Source: JBBSTY01 sp038235385
GTDB lineage: Bacteria > Actinomycetota > Acidimicrobiia > Acidimicrobiales > Acidimicrobilacustridaceae
NCBI GenBank assembly: GCA_038235385.1
Contig: JBBSTY010000037.1
Coordinates: 1-28,306, forward strand
Direction: 5' to 3'
DNA length: 28,306 nt
Under the pieces are notes generated by a model. That model was given only the letters and a program-made list of their open reading frames with translations, made no database searches and had not been told where the DNA came from. The number at the start of each line of letters is the position of its first letter. Position 1 is the stretch's first letter. This document shows positions 1 through 8,620 of the stretch, piece after piece. The position numbers and the translations under genes were made by a program.

Positions 1-687
1 ATCGGTCGACGCGGCGCCGAGGCCGATCGCCTCCGTGCCGGACTCACCAAGATCACCGGCACAGCCAAGGTCCAGCTCAACATCCAGGAGATCAATCAGC
101 CCGAGCTCGACGCTGCGCTGATCGCCCAGGGCGTCGCCGACCAGCTTGCCGGTCGCGTCGCCTTCCGTCGAGCCATGAAGCGTGCGGTCCAGAACGCCCA
201 GAAGGCCGGAGCCCTCGGGATCCGGGTCCAGTGCTCGGGGCGCCTCGGCGGTTCCGAGATGGCTCGCACCGAGTGGTACCGCGAAGGTCGGGTCCCGCTG
301 CACACCCTGCGCGCCGACATCGACTACGGCTTCCGCGAGGCGAAGACCACCTACGGCCGCATCGGCGTCAAGGTCTGGATCTACAAGGGCGACATCCTGC
401 CCTACAAGAGCGTGCTCGAGGACAAGATCTCCAAGGAGGCCGCCATGGCGGTCGGGGAGACCTCGGGCCAGGCCAAGCCACGCAAGGTGGTCTCGTCGGC
501 AGCGGCCCGCCGCCGGCCCGAGAGCGGCGAGCGCACCGACGAGGAGATCCTCGCCGAGGAGGCCGCACCACTGGTCAAGGAGGCCGATCCCGAACTGGAG
601 CGCCTCCTCGCCGAGGAAGAGGAGATCGAGCGCTCGACACGCGAGCACCACGAGACACCTCACTTCCGTCCGGGAGATGCTGACTGA
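1..687 (+). CDS. rpsC: 30S ribosomal protein S3, 5' truncated
   Basis: S3 sits at the mRNA entry channel of the small subunit. The reading frame is open from base 1, so the start and probably a few tens of residues lie upstream; 228 residues are present. The visible part begins in the KH domain and passes through the S3 C-terminal domain (GALGIRVQCSGRLGG, then WYREGRVPLHTLRADIDYG and GRIGVKVWIYKGD). An acidic, poorly conserved tail of about 60 residues follows, as in other actinobacterial S3 proteins. The TGA shares its last base with the ATG of rplP (TGATG), which implies translational coupling. Confidence 0.98.
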   Translation: MGRRGAEADRLRAGLTKITGTAKVQLNIQEINQPELDAALIAQGVADQLAGRVAFRRAMKRAVQNAQKAGALGIRVQCSGRLGGSEMARTEWYREGRVPLHTLRADIDYGFREAKTTYGRIGVKVWIYKGDILPYKSVLEDKISKEAAMAVGETSGQAKPRKVVSSAAARRRPESGERTDEEILAEEAAPLVKEADPELERLLAEEEEIERSTREHHETPHFRPGDAD

Positions 688-1103
688 TGTTGATGCCCCG
701 CAAGGTCAAACACCGCAAGACCCACCGTGGCCGCCTCACCGGCAAGGCCAAGGGTGGCACCGAGGTCACCTTCGGCGACTACGGGATCCAGGCGCTCGAG
801 CCGGGTTGGATCACGGCACGTCAGATCGAAGCCGCCCGTATCGCCATGACCCGTCACATCAAGCGTGGCGGCAAGGTCTGGATCAACGTGTTCCCGCACA
901 AGCCGGTCACCCAGAAGCCGGCCGAGACCCGCATGGGTTCGGGCAAGGGCAACCCCGAGAAGTGGGTCGCCGTCGTCAAGCCGGGCCGCATCCTGTTCGA
1001 GCTGTCCTACAACGATCCCGAGATCGCCCGGGCGGCCATCGAGCGGGCCATCCAGAAGCTGCCGATCAAGGCACGGTTCGTGACCCGCGAGGAGGTCTTC
1101 TGA
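687..1103 (+). CDS. rplP: 50S ribosomal protein L16
   Basis: L16 helps position tRNA near the peptidyl-transferase centre and the central protuberance of the large subunit. The 138-residue product has the usual length and opens with the family N-terminus (MLMPRKVKHRKTHRGR). It carries the conserved Arg/Gly/Lys stretch around KPAETRMGSGKGNPEKWVA. The start overlaps the rpsC stop by one base and the stop overlaps rpmC in the same way. It belongs to the S10/spc ribosomal protein operon. Confidence 0.98.
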   Translation: MLMPRKVKHRKTHRGRLTGKAKGGTEVTFGDYGIQALEPGWITARQIEAARIAMTRHIKRGGKVWINVFPHKPVTQKPAETRMGSGKGNPEKWVAVVKPGRILFELSYNDPEIARAAIERAIQKLPIKARFVTREEVF

Positions 1104-1333
1104 TGGCTCGCGACGAGTCGATCACCGACCTCGCCGACGGAGAGCTCTTCGAGAAGCTCGGCGAGGCGAAGCAGGAGCTGTTCAACCTGCGCTTCCAGAA
1201 CGCCACCGGCCAGCTCGAGAACTCGGCCCGGCTCGGACAGGTCCGCAAGCAGATCGCCCGCATCAACACCGAGTTGCGCGAGCGAGAGATCGAGGCCGCT
1301 GAAACCTTGGCGGCACAAGAGGAGACGGTGTGA
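1103..1333 (+). CDS. rpmC: 50S ribosomal protein L29
   Basis: L29 is a small two-helix protein near the polypeptide exit tunnel, where it contributes to the docking site for SRP and trigger factor. The 76-residue product contains the family core (KQELFNLRFQNATGQLENSARLGQVRKQIARINTEL). It adds a short Glu/Ala-rich tail typical of actinobacterial L29. The ATG at 1103 overlaps the rplP stop by one base, and its own TGA overlaps the rpsQ ATG. Confidence 0.97.
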   Translation: MARDESITDLADGELFEKLGEAKQELFNLRFQNATGQLENSARLGQVRKQIARINTELREREIEAAETLAAQEETV

Positions 1334-1626
1334 TGCCGGACGACACCGCGGCGACCGAAGCCGCCACGACCGAACGGGCGAACCCGCGCAAGGTGCGCGA
1401 AGGCCTGGTCGTGTCCAACAAGATGGACAAGACCGCCATCGTGGCCGTGACCGAGCGCAAACCGCACCCGCTCTACCGCAAGACCGTGCCGCGGACGTCG
1501 AAGTTCTACGTCCACGACGAGGCCAACGACTGCAACATCGGCGATCGGGTGCGCATCCAAGAGACCCGACCGCTGTCCAAGTCCAAGCGCTGGCGCCTCA
1601 TCGAGATCGTGGAGCGAGCCAAGTGA
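1333..1626 (+). CDS. rpsQ: 30S ribosomal protein S17
   Basis: S17 is a primary 16S rRNA binding protein with an OB fold. The 97-residue product has the signature region HPLYRKTVPRTSKFYVHDE and the basic end KSKRWRLIEIVERAK. About 18 residues rich in Thr, Ala and Glu precede the conserved core, an N-terminal extension often seen in actinobacteria. I chose ATG 1333, which overlaps the rpmC stop. An in-frame GTG lies one codon upstream at 1330 but has no advantage. Confidence 0.97.
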   Translation: MPDDTAATEAATTERANPRKVREGLVVSNKMDKTAIVAVTERKPHPLYRKTVPRTSKFYVHDEANDCNIGDRVRIQETRPLSKSKRWRLIEIVERAK

Positions 1627-1991
1627 TCCAGCAAGAAAGTCGACTTCGGGTCGCCGACAACAGCGGCGCCAAAGAGGTGCTGTGCATCAAGGTGCTCGGT
1701 GGGTCGCGTCGTCGGTACGCCTCGATCGGTGACGTGTTCGTCGCCACGGTCAAGGACGCCATCCCGGGCGCAGCCGTCAAGAAGGGCGATGTCGTCAAGT
1801 GCGTCGTCGTCCGGGTGAAGAAGGAGAAGCGCCGTCCCGACGGCAGCTACATCCGATTCGACGAGAACGCTGCGGTGCTCATCAACGACCAGCAGCAGCC
1901 GCGTGGTACCCGCATCTTCGGACCGGTCGGCCGCGAGCTGCGCGACAAGAAGTTCATGCGCATCGTGTCCCTGGCACCGGAGGTGCTGTGA
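1623..1991 (+). CDS. rplN: 50S ribosomal protein L14
   Basis: L14 lies at the subunit interface and forms part of intersubunit bridges. The product is 122 residues, exactly the family length, with the N-terminus IQQESRLRVADNSGAKEV and the late motif NAAVLINDQQQPRGTRIFGPV. It starts with GTG inside a GTGA overlap with the rpsQ stop, so translation is probably coupled. Confidence 0.98.
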   Translation: MIQQESRLRVADNSGAKEVLCIKVLGGSRRRYASIGDVFVATVKDAIPGAAVKKGDVVKCVVVRVKKEKRRPDGSYIRFDENAAVLINDQQQPRGTRIFGPVGRELRDKKFMRIVSLAPEVL

Positions 1992-2302
1992 TGAAGATCC
2001 ACAAGAACGACGACGTCGTCGTCCTGCAGGGCAAGGATCGCGGCAAGCGCGGTCGGGTCGCCTTCGCCTTCCCCGCTGAGGGCAAGGTCATCGTCGACGG
2101 CATCAACACCGCCAAGCGGCACACCAAGCCGCAGTCGGCAACCCAGCCCGGCGGCATCATCACCAAGGACATGCCGATCGAGGTCTCGAACCTGGCGATC
2201 GTCTGCCCGAGCTGCTCCAAGGGCGTGCGGGTCGGGTACCGCTTCGAGCCCGACGGCTCGAAGGTCCGGATCTGCCGCTCCTGCGAGGGGGATCTCCTGT
2301 GA
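1991..2302 (+). CDS. rplX: 50S ribosomal protein L24 with a four-cysteine zinc ribbon
   Basis: L24 is an assembly initiator that binds the 5' end of 23S rRNA near the exit tunnel. The 103-residue product has the KOW segment at its N-terminus (MKIHKNDDVVVLQGKDRGKRGRV). It keeps cysteines at about 72, 75, 95 and 98 in two CxxC pairs, which should bind zinc; many bacterial L24 proteins have lost them. I placed the start at ATG 1991, overlapping the rplN stop, because this gives the canonical N-terminus. Confidence 0.97.
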   Translation: MKIHKNDDVVVLQGKDRGKRGRVAFAFPAEGKVIVDGINTAKRHTKPQSATQPGGIITKDMPIEVSNLAIVCPSCSKGVRVGYRFEPDGSKVRICRSCEGDLL

Positions 2303-2871
2303 CCACGTCCACCGCGACCACCCCACGCTTCAAGGCGCGCTACGACGACGAGATCCGCGCCCAACTCAAGGAGACCCTCGGCCTCGGCAACATCATGGAG
2401 GTTCCGAGGCTCGACAAGATCGTCCTGAACATGGGCGTGGGTCAGGCGCTCCAGCAGCAGTCGCTGCTCGACGGCGCCGTCCGAGACCTCGGGATCATCA
2501 CCGGTCAGAAGGCCGTAGTGACCAAGGCCAAGAAGTCCATCGCCGGGTTCAAGCTCCGCGAGGGCAACGCCATCGGTGCGAAGGTGACCCTTCGAGGTGA
2601 TCGGAAGTGGGAGTTCTTCGATCGGCTCATCAGCCTGGCCATCCCTCGCATCCGCGATTTCCGCGGCCTCAACCCCCGGTCCTTCGACGGACACGGGAAC
2701 TACACCTTCGGGGTCAACGAGCAGCTGATCTTCCCGGAGATCGAGTACGACAAGGTCGACTCGTCCCGCGGCATGGACATCACGATCGTGACCACCGCCC
2801 GTACAAACGCCGAGGGCAAAGCCCTGCTCGATGCCTTCGGCTTCCCGTTCAAGCGTGAGGGGCAGCAGTAA
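2299..2871 (+). CDS. rplE: 50S ribosomal protein L5
   Basis: L5 binds 5S rRNA and contacts P-site tRNA in the central protuberance. The 190-residue product shows the family landmarks VPRLDKIVLNMGVGQA, GQKAVVTKAKKSIAGFKLREG and the late NYTFGVNEQLIFPEI. It begins with GTG in a GTGA overlap with rplX. About ten Thr/Ala-rich residues precede the conserved core. Confidence 0.98.
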   Translation: MTTSTATTPRFKARYDDEIRAQLKETLGLGNIMEVPRLDKIVLNMGVGQALQQQSLLDGAVRDLGIITGQKAVVTKAKKSIAGFKLREGNAIGAKVTLRGDRKWEFFDRLISLAIPRIRDFRGLNPRSFDGHGNYTFGVNEQLIFPEIEYDKVDSSRGMDITIVTTARTNAEGKALLDAFGFPFKREGQQ

Positions 2872-2873
2872 CC

Positions 2874-3059
2874 ATGGCGAAGAAGGCTCTCATCGAGAAG
2901 TCGAACCGCAAGCCGAAGTTCAAGGTGCGCGGGTACACCCGCTGCCAGCGCTGCGGCCGCCCCAAGGCCGTGTATCGCCGCTTCCAGCTGTGCCGCATCT
3001 GCCTCCGCGAACTTGCACACGCCGGCGAACTGCCGGGTGTCAAGAAGGCCAGTTGGTGA
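2874..3059 (+). CDS. rpsN: 30S ribosomal protein S14, zinc-binding short type
   Basis: S14 is a late-assembling protein of the small-subunit head. At 61 residues this is the short zinc-binding form (often called rpsZ or type Z), with two CxxC pairs at residues 24/27 and 40/43. That form is usual in actinobacteria, which may also carry a longer zinc-free copy elsewhere for zinc starvation. No second copy is in this window. A GAGGGG element lies 11 bases before the ATG. Confidence 0.98.
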   Translation: MAKKALIEKSNRKPKFKVRGYTRCQRCGRPKAVYRRFQLCRICLRELAHAGELPGVKKASW

Positions 3060-3072
3060 GAGGAGACCGACC

Positions 3073-3477
<405 letters not shown>

Positions 3478-3487
3478 AGGAGAGCTC

Positions 3488-4024
3488 ATGTCCCGCATCG
3501 GACGCGCCCCGATCCCGGTTCCCTCGGGTGTCGACATCACCATCAACGGCCAGCACGTCGCCGTGAAGGGCCCCAGGGGAACCCTCGAGCGTCAGCTTCC
3601 CGGCGCCATCACCATCCGCCAGGATGGCGATGAGCTGCTGGTCGAACGCCCGAACGACGAGCGCCAGAACCGGGCCATGCACGGCCTGGGTCGCGCGCTG
3701 GTCAACAACATGGTCGTCGGGGTCACCGAGGGGTTCGTCAAGGACCTCGACATCGTCGGCGTCGGCTACCGCGCCACCCCCAAGGGCAAGAACCTCGAGC
3801 TCGCGCTCGGGTTCTCCCACTCGATCAGCGTCCTCGCACCCGACGGCATCGAGTTCGAGGTCGACACGCCCACCCACATCGCCGTCAAGGGCATCGACAA
3901 GGAGCTCGTCGGCCAGGTTGCGGCCGACATCCGCAAGCTGCGCAAGCCCGAGCCCTACAAGGGCAAGGGTGTGCGCTACCGCGACGAGTACGTGGCTCGC
4001 AAGGCCGGCAAGACCGGCAAGTGA
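3488..4024 (+). CDS. rplF: 50S ribosomal protein L6
   Basis: L6 lies near the GTPase-associated region of the large subunit. The 178-residue product opens with MSRIGRAPIPVPSGV and carries two L6 repeats. The second ends in the signature KPEPYKGKGVRYRDEYV followed by a basic tail. An AGAGGAGAG Shine-Dalgarno spans the rpsH stop and lies just upstream of ATG 3488. Confidence 0.98.
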   Translation: MSRIGRAPIPVPSGVDITINGQHVAVKGPRGTLERQLPGAITIRQDGDELLVERPNDERQNRAMHGLGRALVNNMVVGVTEGFVKDLDIVGVGYRATPKGKNLELALGFSHSISVLAPDGIEFEVDTPTHIAVKGIDKELVGQVAADIRKLRKPEPYKGKGVRYRDEYVARKAGKTGK

Positions 4025-4055
4025 GCAACGAGAACAAGATGGAGAAGGTCTCGTC

Positions 4056-4421
4056 ATGAGCACGACCGCCAAGGACAAGCGCAACGCCCGCCTCCGGCGC
4101 CACGCCCGGGTGCGCAAGCACGTGCGGGGCACCGCCGAACGGCCGCGCCTCGCGGTGTACCGGTCCAACCGGCACATCACCGCACAGATCATCGACGATC
4201 GCGACGGGGTCACCCTCGCCGCGGCCTCGACCTACGAGGGTGCGCTGCGTTCGAACGGAACCAGCAACGTCGATGCGGCAACCGCCGTCGGTACGCTCCT
4301 CGCGGAGCGGGCCAAGGAAGCCGGCGTGACCAAGGTCGTCTTCGACCGCGGTGGCAACCTGTACCACGGCCGTATCGCGGCCGTCGCCGACGCGGCTCGC
4401 GAAGCCGGACTGGAGTTCTGA
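4056..4421 (+). CDS. rplR: 50S ribosomal protein L18
   Basis: L18 binds 5S rRNA together with L5. The 121-residue product has the typical basic N-terminus and RPRLAVYRSNRHITAQIIDD, followed by KVVFDRGGNLYHGRIAAVADAAREAGLEF at the end. The ATG at 4056 is preceded by GGAGAAGG, about seven bases upstream. A 31-base gap separates it from rplF, one of the longer gaps in this stretch. Confidence 0.98.
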   Translation: MSTTAKDKRNARLRRHARVRKHVRGTAERPRLAVYRSNRHITAQIIDDRDGVTLAAASTYEGALRSNGTSNVDAATAVGTLLAERAKEAGVTKVVFDRGGNLYHGRIAAVADAAREAGLEF

Positions 4422-4423
4422 TC

Positions 4424-4984
4424 ATGATCAACCCGAACGAGATCAACCTGCGCGACTCGCGCGTGATCAACATCAACCGCGTCGCCAAGGTGGTCAAGGG
4501 CGGTCGACGGTTCTCGTTCACGGCGCTCGTGGTGATCGGCGACGGCGCGGGTCATGTCGGGCTCGGCTACGGCAAGGCCAAGGAGGTGCCCCTCGCCATC
4601 CAGAAGGGCACCGAGGAGGCCCGGAAGAACCTGCTGCGGGTTCCGCTCGCCGGTTCCACCATCACCCATCCCGTCACCGGGATCATGGGGGCCGGTCGCG
4701 TGCTGCTCAAGCCCGCGTCGGCGGGCACCGGCGTCATCGCCGGCGGCGCCGCCCGGGCGATCCTCGAGGAGGCCGGCATCCACGACGTGCTCTGCAAGTC
4801 GCTCGGCTCCTCCAACCACATCAACGTGGCCCGTGCCACCATCGCCGGTCTCGCTGCGCTCAAGCGACCCGACGACATCGCCCGGCTGCGTGGCCTCGCC
4901 CCCGAGGAGTTCGTCCCCACCGGCATGCTGCGCGCCTACCAGGAGAGCGAGCGCGGGCCGCACGTTCCGACCGAGGTCGCCTGA
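4424..4984 (+). CDS. rpsE: 30S ribosomal protein S5
   Basis: S5 is needed for decoding accuracy and lies near the mRNA entry site. The 186-residue product carries the double-stranded RNA binding-like domain (RVAKVVKGGRRFSFTALVV, then GYGKAKEVPLAIQKG). The C-terminal domain has GTGVIAGGAARAILEEAGI and SLGSSNHINVARATI. It starts two bases after the rplR stop, and its TGA overlaps the rpmD ATG. Confidence 0.98.
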   Translation: MINPNEINLRDSRVININRVAKVVKGGRRFSFTALVVIGDGAGHVGLGYGKAKEVPLAIQKGTEEARKNLLRVPLAGSTITHPVTGIMGAGRVLLKPASAGTGVIAGGAARAILEEAGIHDVLCKSLGSSNHINVARATIAGLAALKRPDDIARLRGLAPEEFVPTGMLRAYQESERGPHVPTEVA

Positions 4985-5169
4985 TGTCCGCACTGCTCGT
5001 CACCCAGATCAAGTCCACGATCGGCACGAAGCCGAAGACCCGCGGCACGATGCGTGCCCTCGGACTCCGTGGCATCGGCCAGAGCAACACCCTGCCCGAT
5101 CGTCCCGAGATCCGCGGGATGATCGCCCGGGTGCCGCACCTGATCACCGTCGAAGAGGTTGACGCATGA
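4984..5169 (+). CDS. rpmD: 50S ribosomal protein L30
   Basis: L30 is a small, non-universal large-subunit protein. The 61-residue product fits the bacterial family, with VTQIKSTIGTKPKTRGTMRALGLRGIGQ and the hydrophobic RGMIARVPHLITVEEV. The start overlaps the rpsE stop by one base and the stop lies in an ATGA overlap with rplO. Confidence 0.96.
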   Translation: MSALLVTQIKSTIGTKPKTRGTMRALGLRGIGQSNTLPDRPEIRGMIARVPHLITVEEVDA

Positions 5170-5654
5170 AGATCCACGATCTCCAGCCCCCCGAGGGCTC
5201 GAACCGGCGCCGCAAGCGCGTCGGCCGGGGCATCGGTGGCAAGGGCGGCAAGACCGCCGGCCGAGGAACCAAGGGTCAAGGCGCACGCGACACGATTCCC
5301 GCCGGTTTCGAAGGCGGGCAGATGCCGTTGCACATGCGGGTCCCGAAGCTCCGGGGGTTCAACAACCCCTTCCGGGTCGCCTACCAGGCCATCAACCTCG
5401 ATGCGCTCGAAGACTCCGGCCTCGACGAGGTCACGCCCGAGAACCTGCACGAACGCGGCCTCACCCACAAGGGCGCCCTGGTGAAGATCCTCGGTCGAGG
5501 TGAGATCAACCGGGCCGTCGCCGTGAAGGCGCACGCCGTGTCGAAGTCGGCGGAAGCCGCCATCACCGCGGCCGGCGGTTCGGTCGAGCTCCTGCCCCTC
5601 CCGTGGGGCGATCGTCGTCCGCCGGCCAAGGGCAACCACCTGACCAACCGGTAG
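5166..5654 (+). CDS. rplO: 50S ribosomal protein L15
   Basis: L15 is a late assembly protein with a long, Gly/Arg-rich N-terminal extension that threads into 23S rRNA. The 162-residue product shows this (RRRKRVGRGIGGKGGKTAGRGTKGQ) and then a globular C-terminal domain. It ends near GNHLTNR. The ATGA overlap with rpmD suggests coupled translation. About 120 bases separate it from secY. Confidence 0.98.
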   Translation: MKIHDLQPPEGSNRRRKRVGRGIGGKGGKTAGRGTKGQGARDTIPAGFEGGQMPLHMRVPKLRGFNNPFRVAYQAINLDALEDSGLDEVTPENLHERGLTHKGALVKILGRGEINRAVAVKAHAVSKSAEAAITAAGGSVELLPLPWGDRRPPAKGNHLTNR

Positions 5655-5696
5655 TTCCCCACCGCCCGCCAGGCCCCCGCCAACGAGGCTCGGTGT

Positions 5697-5726
5697 CTGG
5701 CGACGGCTGGGGTCGTGCGTTACCGT
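5697..5726 (+). promoter_or_regulatory. possible promoter upstream of secY
   Basis: In the 120-base gap between rplO and secY there is a TACCGT at 5721-5726, matching the TAnnnT shape of the other promoters in this window. A poor -35 candidate, CTGGCG at 5697-5702, lies 18 bases upstream. It would give secY-adk-map a separate transcript with a leader of about 40 bases. The -35 match is weak. Confidence 0.35.
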
Positions 5727-5774
5727 CGCGGGTCCCGCCGTCGGCTCGTCGGTTCCCCTCGATCAGGAGTCCGG

Positions 5775-7088
5775 GTGCTCGCCAGTCTCAAGAACATCTT
5801 CAAGGTCCCCGAGCTGCGCAACAAGGTGCTCTTCACCTTGATGGTCATCGGGATCTACCGGTTCGGAGCCTTCCTCCCCGTACCCGGTGTCGACCTCGAT
5901 GCCGTCAAGCAGCTCACCGAGCAGTCCCAGCAGGGGGGCGTGCTCGCGTTCCTGCAGCTCTTCTCGGGCAACGCGCTCACGCGCTTCTCGCTCTTCGCGC
6001 TCGGGATCATGCCGTACATCACCGCGTCGATCATCATGCAGATCCTCGCGGTCGTGATCCCGAAGCTCGAGCAGTGGCAGAACCAGGGCGCCGTCGGTCA
6101 GCGCAAGATCACCCAGTGGACCCGGTACGTCACCATCGCCATCTCGGTGATGCAGGCCACCGGCATGGCGTTCGTCTTCCACCAGGGCGGCGGCGGCTTC
6201 GGCATCAGCGATCCCGGACTCGACCTGATCCCCGACTTCAACGTCTGGACCGTGCTGCTGATCGTGCTCACCCTCACCACGGGTACGGCGATGCTGATGT
6301 GGCTCGGTGAGCTCGTCACCCAGAAGGGCATCGGCAACGGGATGTCGCTCCTGATCTTCGCCTCCGTCGTCAGCACCCTGCCGTCGCAGGGCGCCCAGAT
6401 CTACGCCGCCAAGGGCACGGTGGCCGTCGCGGTCGTGCTGGGGGTGTTCTTCCTCCTGCTCGTGGCGATCGTGTTCGTCGAACAGGGTCAGCGCCGCATC
6501 CCGGTCCAGTTCGCCAAGCGGGTGGTCGGACGCCGCATGTACGGCGGCCAGAGCACCTACATCCCCCTCAAGGTCAACCAGGCCGGCGTGATCCCGATCA
6601 TCTTCGCCAGCTCGCTGCTGTACCTCCCCCAGCTGCTCATCGCCATCCTCCCCGCCGATCAGCCGTGGGCGGTGAGCGCCCAGCAGTGGGTCACCGACAA
6701 CCTGGTGAGCCCGACGTCGCCGGTGCACATGATCGTGTTCGGCGCCCTCATCGTGGCGTTCGCCTACTTCTACACCGCCATCACGTTCGATCCGGCCAAG
6801 CAGGCCGACACGATCCGCAAGCAGGGTGGGTTCATCCCCGGCATCCGGCCCGGTCCCCAGACCGAGAAGTACCTCGCCAAGATCCTGTCGCGCATCACCC
6901 TGCCGGGAGCGCTTTTCGTCGCGGCGATCGCGCTCGTCCCGTCGTTGGTGCTCACGCAGTTCCTCGACGGCCAGCAGGTCTCCTTCTCCGGCATCTCGAT
7001 CCTCATCGCGGTGGGCGTCGCCCTCGAGACGATGAAGCAGATCGACAGCCAGCTGATGATGCGCAACTACGAAGGCTTCCTGAAGTAG
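5775..7088 (+). CDS. secY: preprotein translocase subunit SecY
   Basis: SecY is the protein-conducting channel of the Sec translocon in the cytoplasmic membrane. The 437-residue product has ten expected membrane segments and family motifs such as FSLFALGIMPYITASIIMQ, LTTGTAMLMWLGELVTQKGIGNG and RIPVQFAKRVVGRR. I placed the start at GTG 5775 because AGGAG lies at 5765-5769 and the resulting N-terminus (MLASLKNIFKVPELRNK) matches actinobacterial SecY. An upstream in-frame GTG at 5715 would only add a basic, non-conserved stretch. Confidence 0.98.
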   Translation: MLASLKNIFKVPELRNKVLFTLMVIGIYRFGAFLPVPGVDLDAVKQLTEQSQQGGVLAFLQLFSGNALTRFSLFALGIMPYITASIIMQILAVVIPKLEQWQNQGAVGQRKITQWTRYVTIAISVMQATGMAFVFHQGGGGFGISDPGLDLIPDFNVWTVLLIVLTLTTGTAMLMWLGELVTQKGIGNGMSLLIFASVVSTLPSQGAQIYAAKGTVAVAVVLGVFFLLLVAIVFVEQGQRRIPVQFAKRVVGRRMYGGQSTYIPLKVNQAGVIPIIFASSLLYLPQLLIAILPADQPWAVSAQQWVTDNLVSPTSPVHMIVFGALIVAFAYFYTAITFDPAKQADTIRKQGGFIPGIRPGPQTEKYLAKILSRITLPGALFVAAIALVPSLVLTQFLDGQQVSFSGISILIAVGVALETMKQIDSQLMMRNYEGFLK

Positions 7089-7164
7089 CCCCACCGCTCC
7101 ACCACGATCGGCCCGTCGACGTGCCGCCGTGTGCCGCCGGAGCCCGATCAAGGAGGAGGAAGTG

Positions 7165-7722
7165 ATGGCGGTTCGGTTGGTCGTCTTCGGACGTCAGGGT
7201 GCCGGCAAGGGAACCCAGTGCGTGCGCCTCTCCGAGCACTACGGCGCGCCCCACATCTCGACGGGCGACATGCTGCGTGAGGCGATCGCGGCCGGCACCG
7301 GGCTCGGACGCAAGGCGGCCGAGTACACCGACGCTGGCAAGCTCCTCCCGGACGACATCATGCTGGGGCTCATCGAGGACCGCCTCAACCAGCCCGACGT
7401 CGTCGAGTTCGGGTTCCTGCTCGACGGGTTCCCGCGGACGGTCGGTCAGGCGCAGGCGCTGATCGAGCTCACCACCATCGATCAAGCCGTGAACATCGAG
7501 GTCCCCGAGGACCTGGTGATGGAACGGATGATGGCTCGCAACCGCTCCGACGACACCCCCGAGGCGATCGCCACCCGCCTCGAGGCGTACCGGACCCAGA
7601 CCATGCCGGCCGTGGAGCACTTCGCGTCCCTCGGACTGCTCATCGACGTCGATGGTGTCGGCGAGATGGACGAGGTCACCGAGCGGCTGTTCACGGCGAT
7701 CGACGCCGCGATGGCGAGCTGA
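7165..7722 (+). CDS. adk: adenylate kinase, short form
   Basis: Adk interconverts ATP plus AMP with two ADP. The 185-residue product has its P-loop at residues 9-17 (GRQGAGKGT) and the AMP-binding HISTGDMLREA. Later come GFLLDGFPRTVGQA and a short LID (ARNRSDDTPEAIATR) without the zinc-binding cysteines of long forms; the short LID is usual in actinobacteria. A strong AGGAGGAGG Shine-Dalgarno precedes ATG 7165. The secY-adk-map order is conserved in many Gram-positive bacteria. Confidence 0.97.
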   Translation: MAVRLVVFGRQGAGKGTQCVRLSEHYGAPHISTGDMLREAIAAGTGLGRKAAEYTDAGKLLPDDIMLGLIEDRLNQPDVVEFGFLLDGFPRTVGQAQALIELTTIDQAVNIEVPEDLVMERMMARNRSDDTPEAIATRLEAYRTQTMPAVEHFASLGLLIDVDGVGEMDEVTERLFTAIDAAMAS

Positions 7723-7735
7723 GGGGGTCCGAGCG

Positions 7736-8500
7736 ATGTTCAAGACCGCAGCGGTGGCCCGCAAGTCGCCCGAACAGATCGCCACGATGCGCAAGGCCGG
7801 CCGGGTGGTCGCCGAGATGCACGAATCGATCCGGGATGCGCTCGCCCCCGGGGTCACGACGCTGGATCTCGACCGCATCGGTCGCGAGGTGCTCGAGCGG
7901 CGCGGCGCCACGAGCAACTTCTTGGACTACCACGGCTTCCCGGCGGTCATCTGCTCGTCACCCAACGATGTCGTCGTCCACGGCATCCCCGGCTCGTTCC
8001 GGCTCTCCGAAGGCGACCTGATCTCGATCGACTGCGGTGCGATCGTCGACGGGTGGCACGGGGACGCGGCGTTCACCGCTGGCGTGGGTGCGATCAGCGA
8101 CGAGGCCGCTCGACTGCTCGAGGTCACCGAGGCCAGCCTGTTCGCCGGCATCACCGCCATGGTGCCCGGCAACCGGATCGGCGACATCGGCCACGCGGTG
8201 CAGACGGTCGCCGAGGCCGGCGGTTTCTCGGTGGTTCGCGAGTACGTCGGTCACGCCATCGGGACCGCCATGCACGAGGAGCCACAGGTCCCCAACTACG
8301 GACCAGCGGGGAAAGGTCCCAAGCTCCGCACCGGCAACGTGTTCGCCGTCGAGCCGATGGTCAACGTGGGTTCACCCCAGACCGAGGTGCTCGCAGACGG
8401 CTGGAGCGTCGTCACCGCAGACGGTTCGCTGTCGGCTCACTGGGAGCACACCATCGTCGTCACCGACGACGGACCCGAGATCCTCACCCTTGCTGAGTGA
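7736..8500 (+). CDS. map: methionine aminopeptidase, type I
   Basis: The enzyme removes the initiator methionine from nascent proteins with a two-metal centre. The 254-residue product keeps all five expected ligands: Asp99 (SIDCG), Asp110 (HGDAAFT), His173 (GHAIGTAMHE), Glu206 (AVEPM) and Glu237 (WEHT). It also has His82 in VVHGIPG. It is the plain type Ia length, with no N-terminal zinc-finger or SH3-binding extension. The start at 7736 has GAGGGGG upstream, overlapping the adk stop. Confidence 0.97.
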   Translation: MFKTAAVARKSPEQIATMRKAGRVVAEMHESIRDALAPGVTTLDLDRIGREVLERRGATSNFLDYHGFPAVICSSPNDVVVHGIPGSFRLSEGDLISIDCGAIVDGWHGDAAFTAGVGAISDEAARLLEVTEASLFAGITAMVPGNRIGDIGHAVQTVAEAGGFSVVREYVGHAIGTAMHEEPQVPNYGPAGKGPKLRTGNVFAVEPMVNVGSPQTEVLADGWSVVTADGSLSAHWEHTIVVTDDGPEILTLAE

Positions 8501-8518
8501 GGTGTGGTAGAGGCCGAG

Positions 8519-8548
8519 TTGGCGCCTCGGGGGGTACCCCGGTAGTGT
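8519..8548 (+). promoter_or_regulatory. promoter for infA-rpmJ-rpsM-rpsK-rpsD-rpoA-rplQ
   Basis: TTGGCG at 8519-8524 and TAGTGT at 8543-8548 are separated by 18 bases, a good vegetative promoter shape. It sits in the 120-base gap after map, with its likely start site about 65 bases before infA. It resembles the rplM and groES promoters in this window. Confidence 0.65.
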
Positions 8549-8620
8549 CTCACCTCGGCCCACTGGGCCTTGTGCGCTCGCGCGCATCGCAGCTATCCGT
8601 CGCAGTTGGAGGTCGGACCC

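Noticed and set aside
5763..7151. Long open frame of 462 codons on the minus strand opposite secY
   Set aside because: It mirrors secY, an undoubted gene, and its product is a low-complexity run of Asp, Glu, Arg and His typical of antisense frames in GC-rich DNA.
7165..7722. Possible zinc-binding LID in adenylate kinase
   Set aside because: The LID is short and has no cysteines, so this is the short form.
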